DNA of 64,000 nucleotides from Haliscomenobacteraceae bacterium (GTDB lineage: Bacteria > Bacteroidota > Bacteroidia > Chitinophagales > Saprospiraceae). The stretch is from the NCBI GenBank assembly GCA_947501115.1, contig CANMVX010000015.1, positions 1-64,000 of the forward strand, read 5' to 3'. This document shows, in pieces, positions 16,444-25,762 of the stretch; within the stretch, counting starts at the first letter, position 1, and every line of letters starts with the position of its first letter. A program made the translations under genes and the position numbers. The notes beneath the pieces were generated by a model that saw only the letters and a list, made by a program, of their open reading frames with translations, was not told where the DNA came from and did not search any database.

Positions 16444-16845
16444 TTAGTCTTTAATAGTTTGGCATAATTCAATTAACACGCCATGAGCATTTTTTGGATA
16501 GACAAAGCAAACCAGTTTATTATCGGCACCTTGCTTCGGATTTTCATTTATAAATTCGAATCCCTCCTCTTTCAGGCGTTGTATTTCGGAATAAATGTCA
16601 GGAACTTCAAAAGCTATATGATGAATTCCCTCTCCTTTTTTATCGATATATCGGGCGATTGGGCTGAGAGAATGGGCGGCCTCCAGGAGTTCAAGTTTAG
16701 ATTCACCAGTTTGAAAGAAAGAAGTGTTGACACCTTCCGAAGTCACAGATTCCATTTTATATGGTGCTATACCCAATAATTTTTCATAACACAAATTGGC
16801 CTGTTGAAGATCTTTCACGGCGATACCGATATGCTCTAGTTTCAT
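16444..16845 (-). CDS. mce: Methylmalonyl-CoA epimerase
   Basis: 133-residue glyoxalase/VOC-fold enzyme that interconverts (2R)- and (2S)-methylmalonyl-CoA in propionyl-CoA or succinyl-CoA metabolism. Metal-ligand positions are visible: His5 (LEHIGIAV), His76 (GIHHIAFEV) and Glu126 (VLIELCQ), with acidic residues in LELLEA. Length is standard. It sits in a tight minus-strand run between an O-methyltransferase gene (18 nt) and the TSUP gene (2 nt). Methylmalonyl-CoA mutase is not in the window; the two are unlinked in many Bacteroidota. Confidence 0.92.
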   Translation of the reverse strand: MKLEHIGIAVKDLQQANLCYEKLLGIAPYKMESVTSEGVNTSFFQTGESKLELLEAAHSLSPIARYIDKKGEGIHHIAFEVPDIYSEIQRLKEEGFEFINENPKQGADNKLVCFVYPKNAHGVLIELCQTIKD

Positions 16846-16863
16846 AATATATGTTTTAAAATA

Positions 16864-17499
16864 CTAGGTCCTGCGCATGACCATTAATCCATCTCTAATG
16901 GGTAACAATAAATTTTCAACTCTGGAGTCTTCTAAAATTTTCGTGTTAAAGGTATGAATGATTTGGGAATCTTCATCTTTAGGATTGAGCACTTTTCCGC
17001 TCCAAAGGACATTGTCAGCGAGAATTAATCCACCAGGCTTTACCTTGTCTATGATAAGGTCGTAATGCATAGCATAATCCCTTTTTCCGCCGTCGAGGTA
17101 AATCAAATCAAAAAAGGGAATGGGTAAATTTGGAATTACATTTTCAGCTTTCCCGAGATGGGTAAAAATCTGATGTTTAAATGGGGAAAGGTTAAAATAT
17201 TTTTCTGCAATGAAAAGTACTTCTGCATTAGGTTCTATGGTATGAAGTTGACCTGTTTGGGTAAGGCCTTCAGCCAGACAAAGAGAACCATAGCCTGTGA
17301 AAGTACCAATTTCCAGGATAAATTCAGGTTTAACCAATTGACTTAAAAGTTTTAGAAATTGACCTTGGAGGGAACCACTGAGCATAACGGGGGCCAGAGT
17401 CCTCAAATGCGTTTCTCTTTCGAGTTGATACAATAGTTCGGATGATTTTGAAGAATGCATTGCTGCATATTCATTTAAATCATGATAAATTTTATCCAT
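16864..17499 (-). CDS. SAM-dependent O-methyltransferase (family 3, CCoAOMT-like)
   Basis: 211-residue class I methyltransferase. Motif I EIGTFTGYGSLCLAEGL binds SAM. The acidic metal site of cation-dependent O-methyltransferases is seen in LIYLDGGKRDY and ILADNVLWSGKV. The N-terminal helix (LLYQLERETHLRTLAPVM) matches the PF01596 group typified by caffeoyl-CoA O-methyltransferase, tRNA-modifying TrmR and secondary-metabolite enzymes. The acceptor is unknown. It lies in the minus-strand series, 23 nt behind the DUF4249 gene. Confidence 0.88.
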   Translation of the reverse strand: MDKIYHDLNEYAAMHSSKSSELLYQLERETHLRTLAPVMLSGSLQGQFLKLLSQLVKPEFILEIGTFTGYGSLCLAEGLTQTGQLHTIEPNAEVLFIAEKYFNLSPFKHQIFTHLGKAENVIPNLPIPFFDLIYLDGGKRDYAMHYDLIIDKVKPGGLILADNVLWSGKVLNPKDEDSQIIHTFNTKILEDSRVENLLLPIRDGLMVMRRT

Positions 17500-17522
17500 A
17501 AAAGGGAATTAAAAATGTAAAT

Positions 17523-18587
17523 TTAATCTATCCAGCCAATAGGTTTTTTAGCTGTCATTTTAAATGATTCCTCGCAAGGTCGGCAAACGCGTTCGTCCTT
17601 ATATTCAGTGGGTGTTGAACGGTAAGGATTTGTAGGTGCCGTGTTTCGTTTTAGATAAAACCCTCTGCTTTTATGACCGGCAGCAGAAAAAACACCGAGT
17701 ACAAGTTCGGTGGTATCTTTTGTATTATATATATTTGAGGGTATAGTTGCCGGCGGATTATCAAAAATACCCCCCGTATTATTTACCTGTGTCCTTACAC
17801 TTTTCCAAAAGGTGTAGGTATTTTTTGAAATAGCATATTGATCAAAAACCATAAAATAAGGTGTGTCGTCATCATACGGGATAGTGGTAATGACTCTGTT
17901 TACGGTATTTCCGTCAAAATAAGTATCGGCACTAATATCGATGAGGCCTCGTTTTTTTACGACATTCCAGCAGGGGGAACAGCAAGGAAAACGATATCTA
18001 ACCCTTGTTTCCCCGTCGTAGGTAAAGGCACAGAAATCTGTTTTATTTATATGTGCATGATCCCATTTATAAAAATCACCTTTCCCTACAGGATCTTTTG
18101 TACTCAAAAATACTTCAAATTCACCTTTAGTAATACCGTTTAATAATGTTTTTTCAACATACCTGGTATAAGCGGTATCAATTCCGGGAGCCTCCTTTAA
18201 TAATTCTGGAGTAGATTGATATTCTTTTCCATTCCAACGGATAAAAAGGGTATAAATTTGTCCGGTTTTGGCTTTAAAAGAGGCAGAATCAGAATAATAA
18301 ACCCCTCGATTGTCATGTTTGAAGGAAAAGAGGGCACCAGATTGATCTTTCACAGATACTTGGGCGGTTTCAATAGGTAGATTATTGTCGGGACTGGAAT
18401 AAGGTTCTGATAGAGAAAGGATTACCTTATATGGTCCTGGATCATTTGTTATTAAGGCCTCAACGGTTAATCTTTCTGAAGTAGTTGTTAACTCGGGAAT
18501 GAAGGGTTCAACACACGCGGATGCGAAGAAATACAAAGCGATGGGAAGAAAAATCCTAAAAAAAGTCCAATTAATAATCGAATTCAT
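17523..18587 (-). CDS. DUF4249-family lipoprotein
   Basis: 354 residues with a lipoprotein signal: hydrophobic segment then ASAC, giving Cys25 as the lipidated residue, so the protein is probably outer-membrane anchored. The body matches DUF4249 proteins (LTVEALITNDPGPYKVILSLSEPY near the N-terminus, beta-sandwich-like). A cysteine cluster, CSPC near 205 with a CxxC close to the C-terminus (VCRPCEES), is unusual. The start overlaps the preceding TonB-receptor gene by 17 nt, showing translational coupling. DUF4249 proteins commonly follow receptors of this kind and may play a SusD-like surface role; that role is an inference. Confidence 0.85.
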   Translation of the reverse strand: MNSIINWTFFRIFLPIALYFFASACVEPFIPELTTTSERLTVEALITNDPGPYKVILSLSEPYSSPDNNLPIETAQVSVKDQSGALFSFKHDNRGVYYSDSASFKAKTGQIYTLFIRWNGKEYQSTPELLKEAPGIDTAYTRYVEKTLLNGITKGEFEVFLSTKDPVGKGDFYKWDHAHINKTDFCAFTYDGETRVRYRFPCCSPCWNVVKKRGLIDISADTYFDGNTVNRVITTIPYDDDTPYFMVFDQYAISKNTYTFWKSVRTQVNNTGGIFDNPPATIPSNIYNTKDTTELVLGVFSAAGHKSRGFYLKRNTAPTNPYRSTPTEYKDERVCRPCEESFKMTAKKPIGWID

Positions 18588-21003
18588 AAGAAATGGAGGG
18601 TATTACTGAGCCAATAACAGATAACTGAAAAGCATTTGATCTATTTCTGGTGCTTACAGGCCTGTCATTGATTGTTTTAAAAAATACAGAATAAGGATTT
18701 TTCCTGGCATAAACATTATAGAGAGAAAAATTCCATTTTCCTTTCCATTTTTTTGTAATTCGGGGATCTGAATCAATGATTAAGCCGAGATCTAAACGAT
18801 GATAATCAGGGGTAGTATTTCCATTTCGACTGGTATAGAGCGGAATAAAAATATTATTGACGCTAATTCTCTCATCAGGAAAAGTAGCAGGTCTTCCTGA
18901 TAAATAGGTAAAAATGGCACTCAATCTGATTCTTTTATTTATTCTGTATAGCACATTTAAATTCAAGGTGTGTGGGCGGTTATAGTTTGATGGATAAAAT
19001 TTACCGCTGAAAGCACGATCTTCAGGATAAGGGCTATGAACAAGAATTTCAGAACGGGATAGGGAATAACTTAAATTGGCGTCCCATCGGAAACTTTGTT
19101 TCCTAACCCATAATTCAATACCATAAGACCTTCCTAAGCCTTGAAGAATAGCAGTTTCAGGATATGATAGTAATAATAAATTAGTGCCACTCCGATAGTC
19201 AGGCATATTTTGAATTCTCTTATAATAACCTTCAAGGCTAGTTTCCCATTGATTGTTATTTAGGTTGGCAAATAAGCCAAGAGTCAATTGAGAAGCAATT
19301 TGAGGTTTTATGTAAGGGTCACTTAATTTCCATCGATCGGTGGGAAGTGCAGCAGTACTGTTTGTTATCAGGTGTAAATATTGCATTGCCCTATGAAAAC
19401 CTGCTTTTATGGAAAATATTTCATTCAGAGATACTCTTAGTCCTAACCTTGGTTCCCAACCGGCATATTGTTTAATAATTTGATTATTTGAAAAGTAAAC
19501 GGTATCAATTAAATTTAAGATATCCCTTTCTTTTTCATTAGCATAAATATATTGATTTCCCGGGCCGAGCAAGGCAAAATGTGAAAATCTAATGCCTGCA
19601 CTTAACCTGATGGCAGGTGATACATCCCAATCTGTGTTGATAAAGAGGGCACTTTCTAAAGCACTCTCCTGTTGAGTGATAAATGGATTTATGGAAGAAG
19701 ATTGGGAAGCGGGTAATAGAGAACCAGGATTTATGTTTAGTTTACTCAGCTGAAAACCTGTTCTGATGGTTATTGCTTTTTTGGAAAGGAATCCTTCCCC
19801 TTGTATTGATTTTTGTGAAATACCCGATGTGAAAATAGCTTCAGAACCAGGAGCTGGAATGTCAAAAGAAGGTTGGTAGTCACTAAAAAAGGTAGTTAAA
19901 TGAAAACCGGCATTTTCATTTATAAAATGAGACCAACGGATACTCGCCCCTTTGGTTTTCCATAGATAACGGGTGGAAGAAGCATTAATTTCAAGGGTGG
20001 AAAGGGAATCTCCGGCTATCCTGAAGGCATCTTTACCCATAAAGGCAGTTAAACTAACCTGATCTTTTTCAGAAGGTTTATAAATACTTTTAAAAGTGAA
20101 ATCATAAAAATTTGCTTCTGTTTCTTTTAGCTCCGGACGTAGGAAACTTCGGAAAAGGTAATCGGCATAAGACCATCTTGCTCCTAAGGCGGAAGATAGT
20201 TTATTTTTAATTAAAGGTGCTTCCACAAGAAAGCGACTGGTAATCAAGCCCACACTCCCTTTCAAATGCCTGCTTTCCAAATTTGGATCTCTCATTCGAA
20301 CATCGAGAACGGAGGAAGCTCTTCCACCGTATTGGGCGGGAATTCCACCTCTATAAAACGTAATGTCTCTTAATAAATCAGGATTAAAGATGGAAAAAAA
20401 TCCAATTAGATGCGAAGGATTAAAAATAGGTATGTGATCCAATAGGAGTAAATTTTGGTCAATATTCCCGCCGCGAACATTAAATCCTGTGGCAGATTCA
20501 CCGACAGAAGTAATACCTGGAAGTGTTTGAATGGTTCTTATGACATCGGCTTCCCCTAAGAGCGTAGGTAATTCTTTGATGGCTTGTGCATTTAACCGAG
20601 TCACACCAAGTTCTGCATTTTTCACATTTTTGTCAGCTCCACCACCGACAATCTCAACGGTATTTAATAATTCAAGAGATTCTTCCAACTTAATGATCAA
20701 GGTAGTGTTTTGATTCAGGTTGACTTCTAAAATAGTCGTTGTATAGCCTATGAAACTTGCTTTCATAGTATATTTACCCGATTTCAAGGTAAAAGAAAAG
20801 AAACCATTCATGTCCGTCGTAAGTCCCTTTTTTAATTCTTCTATCCAGATGGTTGCATCGGTAAGAGGGACTCCCTGCTGATTTTTAACCACCCCCATAA
20901 GAAGGTATTCCCGGTCTTTAAAAATGGAGGGAAGATCTTGGCAGGCGAAAGTGGATGAAATAAAAAAGAATTTAAAAAATAATAGGACATACCATTTTTT
21001 CAT
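18571..21003 (-). CDS. TonB-dependent receptor with CarboxypepD_reg domain
   Basis: 810-residue outer-membrane receptor. Signal peptide (1-21, FISSTFACQ), CarboxypepD_reg domain (about 32-115), plug domain (about 130-235, with LGEADVIRTIQTLPGITSVGE and the conserved GFNVRGGNIDQNLLLLDHIP), then a 22-strand barrel ending in an aromatic-rich strand (SYEFDY). The RGG plug motif fits receptors linked to DUF4249 rather than the SusC class. A candidate promoter (21043-21077) reads into it from the gap shared with the SusC gene. Imported substrate unknown. Confidence 0.92.
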   Translation of the reverse strand: MKKWYVLLFFKFFFISSTFACQDLPSIFKDREYLLMGVVKNQQGVPLTDATIWIEELKKGLTTDMNGFFSFTLKSGKYTMKASFIGYTTTILEVNLNQNTTLIIKLEESLELLNTVEIVGGGADKNVKNAELGVTRLNAQAIKELPTLLGEADVIRTIQTLPGITSVGESATGFNVRGGNIDQNLLLLDHIPIFNPSHLIGFFSIFNPDLLRDITFYRGGIPAQYGGRASSVLDVRMRDPNLESRHLKGSVGLITSRFLVEAPLIKNKLSSALGARWSYADYLFRSFLRPELKETEANFYDFTFKSIYKPSEKDQVSLTAFMGKDAFRIAGDSLSTLEINASSTRYLWKTKGASIRWSHFINENAGFHLTTFFSDYQPSFDIPAPGSEAIFTSGISQKSIQGEGFLSKKAITIRTGFQLSKLNINPGSLLPASQSSSINPFITQQESALESALFINTDWDVSPAIRLSAGIRFSHFALLGPGNQYIYANEKERDILNLIDTVYFSNNQIIKQYAGWEPRLGLRVSLNEIFSIKAGFHRAMQYLHLITNSTAALPTDRWKLSDPYIKPQIASQLTLGLFANLNNNQWETSLEGYYKRIQNMPDYRSGTNLLLLSYPETAILQGLGRSYGIELWVRKQSFRWDANLSYSLSRSEILVHSPYPEDRAFSGKFYPSNYNRPHTLNLNVLYRINKRIRLSAIFTYLSGRPATFPDERISVNNIFIPLYTSRNGNTTPDYHRLDLGLIIDSDPRITKKWKGKWNFSLYNVYARKNPYSVFFKTINDRPVSTRNRSNAFQLSVIGSVIPSISYEFDY

Positions 21004-21042
21004 AGGTAATGAATCAATTTTATTTAATCAATCAAAGGCAGT

Positions 21043-21077
21043 CAAATATAGACAGAATAATAAATTTATTCGACAAA
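21043..21077 (-). promoter_or_regulatory. Candidate promoter for the TonB receptor/DUF4249 operon
   Basis: On the minus strand, TTTG (21074-21077) and an exact TATATTTG -7 box (21043-21050) are separated by 23 bp, slightly long. It sits in the 177-bp gap between divergent receptor genes. Confidence 0.4.
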
Positions 21078-21180
21078 GTAATTCAAAAGTGCTATAATTG
21101 TGGTTTGGATTGAACAAATAGAATTTAAATCGCTTTAAAGCAATTATCAGCAATACTTTTTTAAACTTAAATTTTCACAA

Positions 21181-24100
21181 ATGAAAAAACAAGTACTAGT
21201 TTTGTTTTTGTGGTTTGGGACAATGGCCTCGTTGATTGCACAACGAACCATTTCCGGCACAATTACAGATGACAAGAAGGAACCACTCATTGGTGCTTCC
21301 GTATTGGTAAAGGGGACTTCGACGGGAACGATAAGTGACGTGTCTGGGGCATTTTCCTTCTCCATTCCAGCTAATGGCACTACCTTGGTAATCAGTTACA
21401 CAGGTTATGCTTCAAAGGAAATTGCTATTGGGGCGAGTAATAGCTACAATGTGATGCTCGAACAAGAAGCTATTGATTTAAGCGACATTGTTATCGTAGG
21501 TTATGGAACCCAAAGCAAGAAGGAATTAACGGGTTCGGTGAGTAAAATTACTTCGGAAACCATTGCCCGACTTCCTGTAACTGGTGTGGATCAGGCGCTG
21601 CAAGGTCAGGCTCCTGGTGTACAGGTTACCTCAGCTTCCGGAACGCCAGGTGCTTCTGTATCTATCAGAGTGAGGGGCCCATCTTCCATTTCTGCGGGTA
21701 ACCAACCATTATATGTAGTGGATGGTATTCCAATTAATACGGGTAACTACTCTCAAATTGGTGTAGGTGGACAACAAACTAACGCATTAGCTGATTTGAA
21801 TCCTGCGGATATTGAATCTATTGACGTTTTAAAAGATGCCGCAGCAGCCAGTATTTATGGTTCAAGAGCCAGTAATGGTGTTGTTATCATTACAACGAAG
21901 AGAGGAAAGCAACAAAAAACACAAATTTCGTTGAACACTTATCGCGGAACACAGGAAGTATGGAAAACCATAGATCCTTTAACAGGTCCTGAGTATGTGG
22001 CTCTTTTACAAGAAGGTGTAAAGGCGAGGTACGGTGCAACGGTTATACCGAGTCAAATAGGATTAAGAAATTTGGATGCAGATCCAAGTACTTATCCAAC
22101 AACGAACTGGTTCAATGAAATATTTCAATCTGCACCTATTTCTCAAACTGATTTAAACGTTTCAGGGGGAACAGATAGAACAAAATTCTTTGTTTCTGGC
22201 TCTGTTTTCGATCAGGGAGGTGTTGTAAAAGGTTCATCATTTGATCGTTACAGCTTCCGTATGAATTTAGATAACTTAGTTACCGACAAATTCAAGATTG
22301 GTGTAAGTACAGGATTTAGCCGTTCTCATAATACACGTATTCAAAATGATAACAATATTTACGGTGTATTAAGTACAGCGTTATTGTTGGGTTCACATAT
22401 TCCTGTGTTGAATGCTGATGGATCTTATGGCCGTGACGCTAATGCAAGTATTGAAAATCCAGTAGCCAATGCAGTTGAGCCTACTTATGATGTTTATTCA
22501 AATCGTTTATTGTCTAACATATTTGGTGAATTAACAATTTTAGAAGGATTGACTTTCAGAAGTTCCTTCAGCGTTGATTATCTTAACTTACGTGACGATC
22601 GTTTTACGCCAGCAAGTCATATTCAGGCAGCGGGTGTAAATGGTCGTGGTGAGCAAGGTTATTCATCAGATTTGAATTTGGTTAACGAAAATTACTTTTC
22701 TTACAGAAAAGCTTTTGGAAAACTAAATTTTGATGCTTTGGTAGGAAACTCTGTACAAGTAAGCCAGTTTGAATCGTTATATGGTGTAGGTGAAAATTAC
22801 CCTGGAAAGACCATTCGCGAGTTAAATGCAGCCTCTGTAAAAAAAGACGTAACTTCTTCAAAATCAGCTTGGGGGCTTAATAGTTATTTCTCCAGATTGA
22901 ATATGAACTGGGCTGGAAAATACTTTATTTCTGGTAGTGTACGTGCCGACGGTTCTTCCCGTTTCGGTGCAAATAACCGTTGGGGTGTATTCCCTTCTGC
23001 TTCTGCAGCATGGAGACTTTCAGAGGAGTCATTCTTCCCGAAATCTAAGATTTTATCAGAGGTTAAGTTAAAGGCAAGTTGGGGTAGAAGAGGTAATCAA
23101 GACATTGCCAACTTTGCATCTCGTGCTTTAATTGCGCCAGGTGCAAATTATCTACAAAGAGCAGGTTTGGCTCCAACTCAGTTGGGAAATCCTAATCTTA
23201 CCTGGGAAGAACGCGAAGATTTTGACTTAGGCTTAGAAATTGCTTTATTTGAGAGCAAACTGGAATTAACCATTGATGCTTATCAGGGAACTACCAACCA
23301 ATTATTGCTTAACAGACCTTTAGTTGGTGCTTCAGGTTTTACTGGGATTCAGGAAAATATTGGTTCTATTCGTAATAAAGGTATTGATATAGGTTTAACA
23401 ACAACTAATATCGAAACTAAAAATATACTTTGGACAACGAACTTTAATATTTCATTTTTCGATAATGAAATTCTTAAGTTAGCGGGAACGCCATTCGCAG
23501 CTGGTTTTGCCAGTTGGGTAGCGGAAGGTGAAGCCTTAGGTGCATTCAGAGGTTACAGAACGGTTGGACTTTTCCAAACACAGGCAGAGATTGACGCATT
23601 AGATAAGAAAGCAAAGGAATTGACAGGACGTTCAACAGCGGTTTATCAATCAACCCTTACCAGACCTGGAGATATCCAGTTCAAAGACATAAATAATGAC
23701 GGAGTTATTACCAGTGATGACCAAGAAATACTAGGTGATGCGAATCCTAACTATTATGGTGGTGTTACAAATACTATTCAGGCTTATGGTTTTGATTTAA
23801 GCTTCTTCTTCCAGTATAGCATCGGTAATTTTGTGTTTAACAATACCCGTGCTTTTTCTGAAGGTATGAACGGCGTATTTGGTCAGGCAAATACCGTTAA
23901 AAATCGTTGGACACCTCAAAATACAAGTGCGACCATGCCAAGAGCTGTATTCCAAGACCCAAATAACAACAGAAGAGTTTCTGATCGTTTTGTGGAAGAC
24001 GCTTCTTATGTGCGTTTAAAGAACGTTACTTTTGGTTATACTTTCCCAACAAAATTATTGGAGAAAGTTAAAATGCGCAGTGCAAGAATTTATGTTACTG

Positions 24101-24246
24101 GTCAAAACTTGTTAACCTTTACCAATTACTCTGGCTTCGATCCTGAGGTAAGTACATTTGGAGAGACAAATACATCGCCTGGTACTGATTTCTTAACTTT
24201 CCCACAATCGAGATCGTTATTAGTTGGATTGAACATTGGATTCTAA
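21181..24246 (+). CDS. SusC/RagA-family TonB-linked outer membrane transporter
   Basis: 1021-residue TonB-dependent transporter. Signal peptide (1-20, ASLIAQ), CarboxypepD_reg domain (about 21-100), the SusC hallmark TonB-box-like LSDIVIVGYGTQSKKELTGSV (about 100-120), plug with VRGPSSISAGNQPLYVVDGIP and SIDVLKDAAAASIYGSRASNGVVIITTKRG, then the large barrel. Such proteins import oligosaccharides or peptides with a SusD lid, here the next gene 54 nt downstream. No glycoside hydrolase, sigma/anti-sigma pair or hybrid two-component sensor adjoins it, so the nutrient cannot be deduced. Confidence 0.97.
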   Translation: MKKQVLVLFLWFGTMASLIAQRTISGTITDDKKEPLIGASVLVKGTSTGTISDVSGAFSFSIPANGTTLVISYTGYASKEIAIGASNSYNVMLEQEAIDLSDIVIVGYGTQSKKELTGSVSKITSETIARLPVTGVDQALQGQAPGVQVTSASGTPGASVSIRVRGPSSISAGNQPLYVVDGIPINTGNYSQIGVGGQQTNALADLNPADIESIDVLKDAAAASIYGSRASNGVVIITTKRGKQQKTQISLNTYRGTQEVWKTIDPLTGPEYVALLQEGVKARYGATVIPSQIGLRNLDADPSTYPTTNWFNEIFQSAPISQTDLNVSGGTDRTKFFVSGSVFDQGGVVKGSSFDRYSFRMNLDNLVTDKFKIGVSTGFSRSHNTRIQNDNNIYGVLSTALLLGSHIPVLNADGSYGRDANASIENPVANAVEPTYDVYSNRLLSNIFGELTILEGLTFRSSFSVDYLNLRDDRFTPASHIQAAGVNGRGEQGYSSDLNLVNENYFSYRKAFGKLNFDALVGNSVQVSQFESLYGVGENYPGKTIRELNAASVKKDVTSSKSAWGLNSYFSRLNMNWAGKYFISGSVRADGSSRFGANNRWGVFPSASAAWRLSEESFFPKSKILSEVKLKASWGRRGNQDIANFASRALIAPGANYLQRAGLAPTQLGNPNLTWEEREDFDLGLEIALFESKLELTIDAYQGTTNQLLLNRPLVGASGFTGIQENIGSIRNKGIDIGLTTTNIETKNILWTTNFNISFFDNEILKLAGTPFAAGFASWVAEGEALGAFRGYRTVGLFQTQAEIDALDKKAKELTGRSTAVYQSTLTRPGDIQFKDINNDGVITSDDQEILGDANPNYYGGVTNTIQAYGFDLSFFFQYSIGNFVFNNTRAFSEGMNGVFGQANTVKNRWTPQNTSATMPRAVFQDPNNNRRVSDRFVEDASYVRLKNVTFGYTFPTKLLEKVKMRSARIYVTGQNLLTFTNYSGFDPEVSTFGETNTSPGTDFLTFPQSRSLLVGLNIGF

Positions 24247-24300
24247 TAACGGATAATCCTGTGATTAAATTCTATTTTTTTAGATTGAAAACATGTTGAA

Positions 24301-25656
24301 ATGAAAAACATATTTAAAATATCCATTTTAATCTCGGCCTTTGGTTTTTTCCAGGCTTGTGATAATAACCTGGAATTGGAGCCATATACTGCCCTGGATG
24401 CATCTGTAGGTTTCAAAACAAAACAAGACGTTGATGCGGCGCTATTGGGCGCGTATAACGCTATCCAAAATAGTAATTATTTTGGACTTCAGTTACAGGT
24501 TTTACCTGATTTATATGCTGATAACATCAATCATACGGGAACTTTCCCAACCTATGCTCAAATTTTCAACCGTCAGGTATTGGCAGATAATTCCAACATT
24601 GGTGGCCTTTGGAATCAGGTGTATATTGGTGTTAACCGTGCAAATAATGTAATAGCATCGGTTCCTGCAGTGAAAGATGCAAGTTTCAATGCTAATAATG
24701 CCATTGGTGAAGCAAGGTTGTTACGTGCCTTTCATTACTTTAACCTGGTAACCCTATTCGGTGGTTCACCTGCAGGTTTCAATAAAGCGGGTGGTGTTGG
24801 TGTTCCTATTTATACTGTGCCTACGCTTTCTGCAGAAGATGCAGCGCCTAAGGCTAAAGCTTCTGAGGAAGAGGTTTGGAAGTTAATCTTAGAAGATATT
24901 GATTTCGCCGTTGCCAACCTTGTTGCAACGAATGGTAATGGTAGAGCCAATAAAAATGTGGCTTTGGCATTAAAAGCTCGCGTACATGCTGTTCGTAATG
25001 AATGGGCTTTAGCTGAAGCTGCTGCTTCTGAAGTAATCAACTCCAAAAGACATACCCTTCTTACTGGTGCCAATTATCAGAATATCTGGTTAAGCCAGAA
25101 CTCATCAGAGGCCATCTGGGAACTACAATTTGATATAAACAACACGAATTCTATTGCATTTTGGTATTATCCTACAGCGAATGGTGGAAGAAACGAGTTT
25201 ACTTCTTCTAATTCTTTAAGAGATGCTCATGAAGCCGGAGATATCAGAAGAGTAGTAAATGTTAGTACTGCACCAGCAAATAAAACAATAAAATATACTC
25301 GTATAAACGGTATAGACAATGTTTTATTAATCAGATTAGCTGAAATGCATTTAATCCGTGCAGAGGCTTATGCTAACCTCAACAGGACAGCTGAGTCACT
25401 AACAGAGTTAAATGCAATTCGCAAGCGTGCAGGTTTAAGCGATGCGGTAGAAACAACAACCGCTGGATTAGTCAATGCTATTTTGAAAGAACGCAGAGTT
25501 GAATTTGCTCATGAAGGTTTAAGATGGCTAGATTTAAGAAGAACAGGTCGTTGGAATGCAACAGGACTAACCGAAGATTTCAGATCTCGTTGGCCAATTC
25601 CTCAAAGGGAAGTTCAAACATCAGCTGGTCTTATTACGCAAAATACAGGATATTAA
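24301..25656 (+). CDS. SusD/RagB-family nutrient-binding lipoprotein
   Basis: 451-residue surface lipoprotein; Cys20 (GFFQAC) is the lipidation site. The TPR-like helical SusD fold is indicated by LLGAYNAIQNSNYFGLQ, YIGVNRANNVIASV, IGEARLLRAFHYFNLVTLFGG and the closing ILKERRVEFAHEGLRWLDLRRTGRW with RWPIPQREVQTS. It caps the SusC transporter upstream and passes ligand into it. It is a little shorter than many SusD proteins (500-600), consistent with a small ligand-binding loop set. A strong terminator follows. Confidence 0.96.
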   Translation: MKNIFKISILISAFGFFQACDNNLELEPYTALDASVGFKTKQDVDAALLGAYNAIQNSNYFGLQLQVLPDLYADNINHTGTFPTYAQIFNRQVLADNSNIGGLWNQVYIGVNRANNVIASVPAVKDASFNANNAIGEARLLRAFHYFNLVTLFGGSPAGFNKAGGVGVPIYTVPTLSAEDAAPKAKASEEEVWKLILEDIDFAVANLVATNGNGRANKNVALALKARVHAVRNEWALAEAAASEVINSKRHTLLTGANYQNIWLSQNSSEAIWELQFDINNTNSIAFWYYPTANGGRNEFTSSNSLRDAHEAGDIRRVVNVSTAPANKTIKYTRINGIDNVLLIRLAEMHLIRAEAYANLNRTAESLTELNAIRKRAGLSDAVETTTAGLVNAILKERRVEFAHEGLRWLDLRRTGRWNATGLTEDFRSRWPIPQREVQTSAGLITQNTGY

Positions 25657-25684
25657 CCTTTTATTTCTAAGATAATAAACTGCT

Positions 25685-25728
25685 AAAAAGCCTCCTCTGA
25701 ATATTTCTATACTCGGGGGAGGCTTTTT
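25685..25728. terminator. Bidirectional terminator between SusD and the FtsX-type permease
   Basis: A 13-bp stem AAAAAGCCTCCTC/GGGGAGGCTTTTT with one imperfect pair and a 17-nt loop, flanked by A- and T-runs. It sits between two converging genes and can end both transcripts. Confidence 0.85.
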
Positions 25729-25762
25729 AATTTGTAAAATATAAGTTTACGAGATGGATAAA

